A DNA stretch of 64,000 nucleotides, from the NCBI GenBank assembly GCA_902537815.1, contig CACBCS010000009.1, forward strand, positions 1-64,000, written 5' to 3'. Below, piece after piece: positions 56,125 to 62,691 of the stretch. Source of the stretch: an uncultured Pseudohongiella sp. GTDB lineage: Bacteria > Pseudomonadota > Gammaproteobacteria > Pseudomonadales > Pseudohongiellaceae. Below the pieces are notes generated by a model that was not told the DNA's origin, made no database searches, and saw nothing but the letters and a program-made list of their open reading frames with translations. Every line of letters begins with the position of its first letter. Within the stretch, counting starts at the first letter, position 1. The translations under genes and the position numbers were made by a program.

Positions 56125-56192
56125 CCCAGCAAAGAAGAACTAGAGCGGCAAATGAGTGTGCTGCTACCGACTAAATCACCCGATAAAGAGGA
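56125..56192 (+). repeat. Tail/leader repeat copy 3
   Basis: Contains the 57-bp unit of copy 1 and the 33-bp unit of copy 2. Confidence 0.97.
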
Positions 56193-56703
56193 GAAGCCCG
56201 ATGACAAATAAATTCAGATATTTACCTCTCGCGGTAATTCTATCCGCTACACCAGTACTAGCGCAGGAAGACGGCGAGCAGGAAATTCGCATTGAACTTG
56301 AGAGCGGCGGCAGTCTCTCAGGCTTTTCACCCATCACTTCAAAAGTCCAGTGACGGTCTTTAACGCTATCGCCCTGCTCCGCCTTAGCTATTTCCAGTTG
56401 GTGCTTCTCCGACCAGCCAGCTTGAGTCTTTAGCCAGAACTGAATCGCTCGCATGTCACCTCTCTGAATTGCGTCCATCAATGCAGACACGACTTGGACG
56501 GTTGTTTCGGCTCTACCCCGCCTGTATGCATCAAAAACCTCCGGCTGACGCTTACAGATTTCATTGAGCGTGTTCTCGCACATACCGAAATAGGCTGCTA
56601 GCTGCTGCTTTGAGAGTACTCCGGCCAGCGTTTTGACCTCCTGTACCTGCTGCTCGCTCAGGCTCTTCTGTGGACGACCGCCAACGTCTTTAACCAACTC
56701 CAT
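56176..56703 (-). CDS. Phage terminase small subunit-like DNA-binding protein, C-terminus probably chimeric
   Basis: MELVKDVGGRPQKSLSEQQVQEVKTLAGVLSKQQLAAYFGMCENTLNEICKRQPEVFDAYRRGRAETTVQVVSALMDAIQRGDMRAIQFWLKTQAGWSEK; SD GGAGG before Met at 56703. Confidence 0.65.
   Translation of the reverse strand: MELVKDVGGRPQKSLSEQQVQEVKTLAGVLSKQQLAAYFGMCENTLNEICKRQPEVFDAYRRGRAETTVQVVSALMDAIQRGDMRAIQFWLKTQAGWSEKHQLEIAKAEQGDSVKDRHWTFEVMGEKPERLPPLSSSMRISCSPSSCASTGVADRITARGKYLNLFVIGLLLFIG
56201..56353 (+). pseudogene. Truncated secreted protein (signal peptide plus short acidic mature part)
   Basis: MTNKFRYLPLAVILSATPVLAQEDGEQEIRIELESGGSLSGF then runs antisense into the terminase-like ORF and stops. Confidence 0.55.
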
Positions 56704-56725
56704 CGCTAGACCTCCGTTCATCAAA

Positions 56726-56837
56726 TTCATCAAACAGAAAGACAGTCACCATCTTCCGCACATGACTGGCTAAAGATATGTCTTCAGGCTTGTCTGGTAG
56801 CACCCGCATATAGAAAAAATCACGCCAGTTGTTCCAG
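56726..56837 (-). pseudogene. Remnant of a ribbon-helix-helix-like gene (3' part)
   Basis: 112 bp, 94% identical to 58066-58177 within the intact ORF 58018-58290. Confidence 0.8.
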
Positions 56838-57376
56838 AGGCAGGAATCGAAATGCGGCGCGAATCTCCTGTGTTGGAGAGGTCAACGAGCCACAATCATC
56901 AGTTGTTACATCCAGAGGTACATTGATTCGCCTCGGCACATTCAATTCGGGCAAATAATAATCCTCTTCAGCCCAAATATGGTGCTCAAAAAGACGCAAA
57001 TGCGCCACAGATGATCGTCCTCCTCAAGTTGCCTTGTCTCCTAACAGGCACCCGCTCAAACTGAAACATAGATCCAAACAATAGCGGTGATGATGGCCTG
57101 ACTCCTCAAGTTCGTTACGAAATGCTGAGCAAGCCTGAAATTCTAGATGCTCCACAAGATTCTTCTCAAGATTAAGTTTTCATAATGTTTGGGATTTCAA
57201 GGGTAGTGGAATTATCCACCGTAATTGGACCGTTTCTTGCTGAAAACTGAAGGGAATCAACCTCGATTGATTAGAGGCACTTGAATCTGACGTCATAGAT
57301 CGACGAACCCATTCTATACTGGCTTTGCAAATTTCAACCGTTCGATGCGGCTTGCGTTTATAAAGAAAGATAAAAA

Positions 57377-57982
57377 TTGAGAAATCGTTTCGTTATAATC
57401 GACGATTTTTACACCGATCCGAAAGGCTTGGTCACACACGCGCTCAACACAAAGCTTAGTCATCAAGGCCAAGGCAACTACGCAGGGCGAATGACAACTC
57501 AATCTTTTCTCTCTGAGCAACACCGCACCCTCTTCGAGCAATTAACTTTAGAAAAACCAATAAATTCCGCTACTGACGGAAATGGGAGAATCAGGTTCTC
57601 GCTACCATCAGATACTTTCAAACAAGATATCCACTTTGATGGGATAGGGGTGAGTTGGTCTGGGGTAATTTATTTAAGCGAGCAGCATCCTGAAGTTGAT
57701 GGAACGATTTTTTGGAAACATCGGAAGACAAACCTGGAAGAAATTCCCCATGACCTCGACAAACTCCAAAAGCATGGATTAGGAACACCACAAGCAATTG
57801 AAGCGTTGTTGAATACCGATGGTGTTGACAAATCAAAATGGCAAAAAGTGTTCACTGTTCCATATCGCTTTAACAGATTAGTGTTGTTTCGACCTTGGCT
57901 CTTCCACTCTCCAGGACCTGCTTTCGGTGATAAATTGGAAAACTCACGGATCGTCCAGACATTATTTTTAACCGGCCAGTGA
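57377..57982 (+). CDS. DUF6445-like / 2-oxoglutarate-dioxygenase-fold-like protein
   Basis: FVIIDDFYTDPKGLVTHAL...FDGIGVSWSGVIYLSEQHPEVDGTIFWKHRKTNLEEIP...YRFNRLVLFRPWLFHSPGPAFGD. Confidence 0.6.
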   Translation: MRNRFVIIDDFYTDPKGLVTHALNTKLSHQGQGNYAGRMTTQSFLSEQHRTLFEQLTLEKPINSATDGNGRIRFSLPSDTFKQDIHFDGIGVSWSGVIYLSEQHPEVDGTIFWKHRKTNLEEIPHDLDKLQKHGLGTPQAIEALLNTDGVDKSKWQKVFTVPYRFNRLVLFRPWLFHSPGPAFGDKLENSRIVQTLFLTGQ

Positions 57983-58017
57983 TGCCAAGTGTTTGAATTT
58001 TTGATTAGCAGTCTAGC

Positions 58018-58290
58018 CTAATTTACACTTTTGCAAATATCACTTAGATTGTCAGAGTTGGCATGTTCATCAAACAGAAATACAGTCACCATCTTTCGCA
58101 CATGACTGGCCAAAGATATGTCTTCAGGTTTGTCTGGTAGTACCCGCATATAGAAGAAATCACGCCAGTTATTCCAGCCGTCTTCATAGGCCAGGACTTC
58201 AAGTGCTTGCCAATATTCACGCTCTAAAGCCAAACAACTGCGACCGCTGTCTAGGTCAATGTGACGCTGTTCTAGGTATCGTCTGAGCAT
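58018..58290 (-). CDS. Ribbon-helix-helix domain-like protein
   Basis: LALEREYWQALEVLAYEDGWNNWRDFFYMRVL RHH-type helix pattern; phage-like neighbours. Confidence 0.55.
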   Translation of the reverse strand: MLRRYLEQRHIDLDSGRSCLALEREYWQALEVLAYEDGWNNWRDFFYMRVLPDKPEDISLASHVRKMVTVFLFDEHANSDNLSDICKSVN

Positions 58291-58582
58291 TGTTCAACGA
58301 CCTCTCCGTCTATCACTTTCGCCTTTGCATCAATCACGCTAATTGTGACTTTGACCGATTCACGGTTATCAAACTTCTTCTCAAAGGTGCTGATAGGCAG
58401 CAATCTGTCCATCACTAGCTTCTGAGCGACTGCTTGGTTCTTATGCTCACATCCAGTGCAGCACTAACGACCTTCTTAAGCACCTTGGGAACGTCTGGAT
58501 GCTCCAAAAGCGTTTGCTTTAACTCAAGCTGTCTAGCCCGCATTCCTGCTGGTCTGCCACGTTTGACGGGTGTTTTACTCAT
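58272..58582 (-). pseudogene. Frameshifted phage-like packaging/DNA-binding ORF
   Basis: MSKTPVKRGRPAGMRARQLELKQTLLEHPDVPKVLKKVVSAAL continues in another frame as GCEHKNQAVAQKLVMDRLLPISTFEKKFDNRESVKVTISVIDAKAKVIDGEVVEQCSDDT*. Confidence 0.7.
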
Positions 58583-58631
58583 GATGTGTCATGTCCTAGA
58601 ATTTAGGTAAATAGTGGAAGAAGTAATCCTT

Positions 58632-58832
58632 ATGAAGCGTTGGACTATTCTACTCGGTTCATTGTGTTTCTGGACATGTGCCGTAGATCTGAGGGAGGTG
58701 CCAACACCGAGGCTTTGTAACCAAGTTCTTAATTATCAGTCGCCCCAGATGCGCAGAATCAACCCGGTTAATGATGCTCGTTTAGAAGAACTCAACAGGC
58801 GTGGTGAAGATTGCTCCGAGTACGTCCAATAG
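58632..58832 (+). CDS. Small secreted/lipoprotein-like protein
   Basis: MKRWTILLGSLCFWTCAVDLREVPTPRLCNQVLN...DARLEELNRRGEDCSEYVQ; SD-like region upstream. Confidence 0.55.
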   Translation: MKRWTILLGSLCFWTCAVDLREVPTPRLCNQVLNYQSPQMRRINPVNDARLEELNRRGEDCSEYVQ

Positions 58833-58904
58833 ATCCTGAGTGGCTACTTGATATGTATATTTACCATATACTCAAGTTACATGTGTGGCTGAGGAAAACA
58901 TAAA

Positions 58905-58994
58905 TTGAAGCTTGATCTGGGTAATTTCATTCTATTCACCACACTGCTGGCGATTGCATATCTATTGATCACTAACCCCACATTGATAACCTAG
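58905..58994 (+). CDS. Candidate 29-aa single-TM small protein
   Basis: SD gagg then TTG start: MKLDLGNFILFTTLLAIAYLLITNPTLIT*. Confidence 0.35.
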   Translation: MKLDLGNFILFTTLLAIAYLLITNPTLIT

Positions 58995-59038
58995 ATCGAT
59001 TTGCGGCACCAAACCATTTAGAGACAAGGCGAACACAA

Positions 59039-59644
59039 ATGAGAGACCCCAGAATATTCAGTATTTTGCTTATCATGCTATTGATGGCAGGTTGTAGTCC
59101 TCCATCACATCGCAACTTTTATCTGCCTGGTGATACCGTCGAAGAGGACAATTACTCAATGTCGAGCTTTATACCATCTGAATTCATCGTGCCCGAGAAG
59201 TTAGAAACAGAAGAGTTTAGACTACGGATGCTTTCAATTGATGATGTAGATAAAGACTTTGAGGCTGTTACCTCCAGCACGGATCACCTTAGTAAGGTTT
59301 GGCCGGAAACTGGATGGCCAAAAGGCCTTACACTCAAACAAAACCTAATTGATCTCGGTTGGCACGAAAAAGAATTCCAGAACAGAACGTCATTCGCCTT
59401 CACGATGGTCACACTAGATGAATCAAAAGTTCTTGGTTGTGTTTATTTCTTTCCATCGAGAAAAGCCGGTTACGACGTAGAGATCTTTATGTGGGTAAGA
59501 GCCAGTGAGTTGGCAAAGGGCCTCGATCAGAGGCTCTTTAATGTTGTTCAGAGCTGGACTGCTTCGGAATGGCCTTTCAAGAATCCGGCATATCCAGGTA
59601 GATCAGTCAGCTGGGAAAGTTGGAATCGGCTGCCGAGGTCATGA
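59039..59644 (+). CDS. Predicted lipoprotein fused to a GNAT-like domain
   Basis: Lipobox LMAGC (MRDPRIFSILLIMLLMAGCSPPSH) then FRLRMLSIDDVDKDFEAVTSSTDHLSKVWPETGWPKGLTLKQNLIDLGWHEKEF...FAFTMVTLDESKVLGCVYFFPS. Confidence 0.7.
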   Translation: MRDPRIFSILLIMLLMAGCSPPSHRNFYLPGDTVEEDNYSMSSFIPSEFIVPEKLETEEFRLRMLSIDDVDKDFEAVTSSTDHLSKVWPETGWPKGLTLKQNLIDLGWHEKEFQNRTSFAFTMVTLDESKVLGCVYFFPSRKAGYDVEIFMWVRASELAKGLDQRLFNVVQSWTASEWPFKNPAYPGRSVSWESWNRLPRS

Positions 59645-59763
59645 CTTTTTGGTGTGGCAAACAATCTGTGACACAATTGCGTTCCTCATCAAGAAGTCGT
59701 AACGTGTAACTCCGTAGTAACTACTTTGGAGTGTCCAAGTTATTTCGTATTTGAAAGCCTTTA

Positions 59764-59800
59764 AGTGCAGTTGCACTTTGAGCAGGTGCAGTTGCACTTA
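59764..59800. repeat. Two direct copies of a palindromic 14-mer
   Basis: aGTGCAgtTGCACtt and gGTGCAgtTGCACtt, 21 bp apart. Confidence 0.8.
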
Positions 59801-60526
59801 CTCGTCAGTCTTTTGCGGCTCTGGGTCTATTCCGTACTGGCGAAGGATGGGATTAACGTCTTTCCAGAGTTTTTTGAGAGTGTCAGCAGCCAAGCCTTTA
59901 TTTTTCAGCTTTGGACCTTCCGTCACATAATTTTGTTCAATCCAGTGTCTGAGCGTTTCTTGGTCTTTGAATGGAAGAGCCTTTAGTTTCGGGTCTAGAA
60001 GTGCAGTTTTGAGTATACCAATCACTAAAAGCAGGTTGTTTCTGGCCGTTTCACCCATCTGCTGTTCCTCGACGGGCGGTTCTTGCTTACTGGGCCGTTT
60101 TCGCTTGATGGGAACGTTTATAACGTTGCCGTCAATCAGTTTCGCAATCCGGCGTTTCTCGTCCTCTTTCAGATGCCCTTCGCTGTAAGCCCAGTCAAGC
60201 CACTCAACTTCGATAAAAGGTTTTTGTGCTGCCCAGTGCAAGTAGTAATACTTGTTATAAGAGTTCCAGCTTAAATAGGAAAGCGAAGTAGAAATCTGGG
60301 TGTTCGTGTAAGGATGCGAGTCTTGAGTCCAACTGTCGAAGATATGCTTGTATGCAAATTTCGCCTCGTTCGCCGGAACACGTTTACCTGTTCGCAGACT
60401 CGTAAAACTTGTTTCAGACTCGTTAGGTTTAATACCAGCAAGTGTGTAAATCGCTTTGTTTTCAGCCCAAAATTCATTATAGAGCAACGGTATCAGCGCA
60501 TCCCAATCAGGCTTTGAGTCACTCAT
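59798..60526 (-). CDS. Hypothetical protein translationally coupled to the integrase
   Basis: 242 aa (MSDSKPDWDALIPLLYNEFWAENKAIYTLAGIKPNESE...); ATG overlaps the integrase stop (ATGA). Confidence 0.7.
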   Translation of the reverse strand: MSDSKPDWDALIPLLYNEFWAENKAIYTLAGIKPNESETSFTSLRTGKRVPANEAKFAYKHIFDSWTQDSHPYTNTQISTSLSYLSWNSYNKYYYLHWAAQKPFIEVEWLDWAYSEGHLKEDEKRRIAKLIDGNVINVPIKRKRPSKQEPPVEEQQMGETARNNLLLVIGILKTALLDPKLKALPFKDQETLRHWIEQNYVTEGPKLKNKGLAADTLKKLWKDVNPILRQYGIDPEPQKTDE

Positions 60527-61866
60527 TTGCTTGCTCTCCTTCGCATTGGAATCACATCCGCTGTGTGGCCTTTCGCTTTGGTAATCCAGTCTTCCCACGC
60601 CTTCAGGAGTTTGACCCGTTCGTCAAAGCACTGACCTCTGGCATAGGCAGCACGAGTGCTATCGCTATTCACGTGCTTCATGCTCAATCTGACAGCATCT
60701 TCAGTCCATCTGCCGACTTGCGCATCCTGCACCCAAGTCTCAAACGATGACCGGAAACCATGCGCTACACCGTCATAGCCAAGGCTGTCTGGTATGCACG
60801 ATACATAGTTGTCGGGTATTGCCTTGCCGCTATCCAGAGCAAAGATAAGACCGCTCCGCTTCGGGCCTTGGGCTTTCAGTATCTTGATTGCCTGCGGTGT
60901 CAGAGGCACCGTCCACTCGTACTCGCTTTTATGTAACTCAGCGTCATTTTTCGGGATGAACCAGCACTTTTGCTCTAGGTCTATTTCGCTCCAATCTGCT
61001 AGACGCGCTTCTGATGGCCTTGCGATTGTGAGTATCTGGAATGCCAAACAGGCTGCTTCAGGCTTGGCGCCGACCGGATGTGTAAGTTCCAGTAACTTCG
61101 GCATGAACTTCGGCATAAGTCGCCAATCAACTGAGCGTTGATGTTGGACTGTGTGGACTTTCTTTGGTGCTGGAAACTCAATGTCTAAGTTGCTTTGCCA
61201 TCTGGCAGGATTATCACCAGTCGGTCTTAGCTTCCGGCGGATTCCGAGATTAACTATGTGTTCGCAGTGTCTGATTATCTTCTGCGCAGTGCCGGTCTTG
61301 GTTGTCCAGATGGGCTTAAGAATCGCAATGAAATGCGCCGGCTCTAGTTCGCTGACCAGAATATTGCCTACGACCGGATTGATGTAGTCTCTCAGGAACT
61401 GCTGAAGACGACTGACCTGCTTTGTTGTTTTCCAGCTAGCGGCTTTGATTTCAACGTAGTCTTGAGCCAACTCTCTAAATGTAACGTCAATAGATTTTGA
61501 TGCCGCCTCTGAACGCTTTCGTCTCTTCTCAGCGAGCGGGTCTAAACCCGCCTTGATATCATCAAGCATCTTCAATCCGGCTTTGCGGGCAGCACTCAGA
61601 GTCATGCCTGTGCTTCGTTCGTCGCCGCTTCTCTTTTTGCGGGTTGCTTTACCGCCGCTGTAGGTACCCAAGCCGATTTCAGGTCTCCGCCTGCCAATGA
61701 GCGGGCGTAGTAGCCACGACTTTGAGCCGCTTGGTTTGACGCAGCAATATAGATTTGGACAGCCACCGACCAGCACCATGTTCTTCACAAGTGTGCCGTC
61801 TGGCTTTTGCTTGGGTTTCAGGTTTTTTACTGCAATTTCAGTGAGCGGTTTTACTTGTTTCGGCAT
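60523..61866 (-). CDS. Tyrosine recombinase/integrase, DUF4102 (P4-type) family
   Basis: KQVKPLTEIAVKNLKPKQKPDGTLVKNMVLVGGCPNLYCCVKPSGSKSWLLR; catalytic regions ARPSEARLADWSEID and AHGFRSSFETWVQ; adjacent to tRNA-Arg. Confidence 0.93.
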   Translation of the reverse strand: MPKQVKPLTEIAVKNLKPKQKPDGTLVKNMVLVGGCPNLYCCVKPSGSKSWLLRPLIGRRRPEIGLGTYSGGKATRKKRSGDERSTGMTLSAARKAGLKMLDDIKAGLDPLAEKRRKRSEAASKSIDVTFRELAQDYVEIKAASWKTTKQVSRLQQFLRDYINPVVGNILVSELEPAHFIAILKPIWTTKTGTAQKIIRHCEHIVNLGIRRKLRPTGDNPARWQSNLDIEFPAPKKVHTVQHQRSVDWRLMPKFMPKLLELTHPVGAKPEAACLAFQILTIARPSEARLADWSEIDLEQKCWFIPKNDAELHKSEYEWTVPLTPQAIKILKAQGPKRSGLIFALDSGKAIPDNYVSCIPDSLGYDGVAHGFRSSFETWVQDAQVGRWTEDAVRLSMKHVNSDSTRAAYARGQCFDERVKLLKAWEDWITKAKGHTADVIPMRRRASK

Positions 61867-62004
61867 CAGTCCCACCAACTGTCCCACCAAAAACAATGTG
61901 CTTATGGCGGGACGCAATGTTACACAACTACACCGAAGTATAGCGTTTTATACCGATATTTATAGTGTTTTTGCTACGTGGAGTGTCGGAAGGTTACTGT
62001 AAGT

Positions 62005-62081
62005 TGGTGTCCCCGGCAGGGGTCGAACCTGCAACCTACGCCTTAGGAGGGCGTCGCGCTATCCAGTTGTGCCACGGGGAC
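62005..62081 (-). tRNA. tRNA-Arg(CCT)
   Basis: GTCCCCGTGGCACAACTGGATAGCGCGACGCCCTCCTAAGGCGTAGGTTGCAGGTTCGACCCCTGCCGGGGACACCA; anticodon loop CTCCTAA; CCA encoded; one A-C mismatch in the D stem. Confidence 0.95.
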
Positions 62082-62239
62082 TTGTCGCCAAGTATACCGC
62101 AAGCACGATAAATAGCCGATTTTTGTTCTGCCGCAGCACCTGCACTGAATCCGGGAGCGGCCCTTACATTGACCTGACTTGCAGTAGTGAGGCAGACCCC
62201 CTAAAGTCTCGACATCACTGGATTCACGGACAACATGCC

Positions 62240-62689
62240 ATGTCAGCGTTCACCTGGACGTGCAAAACCTTTGATCAGCTCAGCCGCGATGAACTGTATG
62301 AGATCCTTCGATTACGCTCGGCAGTCTTCGTGGTCGAACAGCAGTGCGTCTATCAGGATGTCGATAATTTTGATCAGGCAGCCCATCATGTCATGGGCCT
62401 GACCGGGGGCGCGATCACCTGTTACGCGCGACTGCTGGCACCAGACACCAAATACCGGACCGCTTCCATCGGCCGGGTGGTTGCGAACCGGGCTAAGCGC
62501 CGCCGAGGCTTTGGCAAGGAGCTTATGAGCTTCGCGATCCAGCAGTGCGAGGATTTGTGGCCAGGGCTTGGAATCACCATTTCCGCCCAGCAGTATCTGG
62601 AAGGTTTCTATCAGCAGCTTGGGTTTGTCACGGCCAGCTCACCCTATCTGGAAGACGAGATCGCCCACATCAAAATGGTGCGCACCTGA
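62240..62689 (+). CDS. ElaA-family GNAT N-acetyltransferase
   Basis: MSAFTWTCKTFDQLSRDELYEILRLRSAVFVVEQQCVYQDVDNFDQAAHHVMG; start chosen by family N-terminus. Confidence 0.9.
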   Translation: MSAFTWTCKTFDQLSRDELYEILRLRSAVFVVEQQCVYQDVDNFDQAAHHVMGLTGGAITCYARLLAPDTKYRTASIGRVVANRAKRRRGFGKELMSFAIQQCEDLWPGLGITISAQQYLEGFYQQLGFVTASSPYLEDEIAHIKMVRT

Positions 62690-62691
62690 GC

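Larger units (their letters stand above)
56330..62007. mobile_element. Decayed phage/satellite-like genomic island at tRNA-Arg(CCT)
   Basis: Integrase beside the tRNA 3' end, terminase-like and RHH-like ORFs, pseudogenes, accessory cargo; left boundary uncertain. Confidence 0.65.

Noticed and set aside
55000-56200. Integron attC sites as the explanation of the repeats
   Set aside because: I looked for paired RYYYAAC/GTTRRRY core sites around each copy and saw none, and no integron-integrase is in the window; a structural attC search would be decisive.
56820-57008. Minus-strand 62-aa ORF next to the 112-bp remnant
   Set aside because: Start uncertain, no recognisable family, overlaps the breakpoint; insufficient support.
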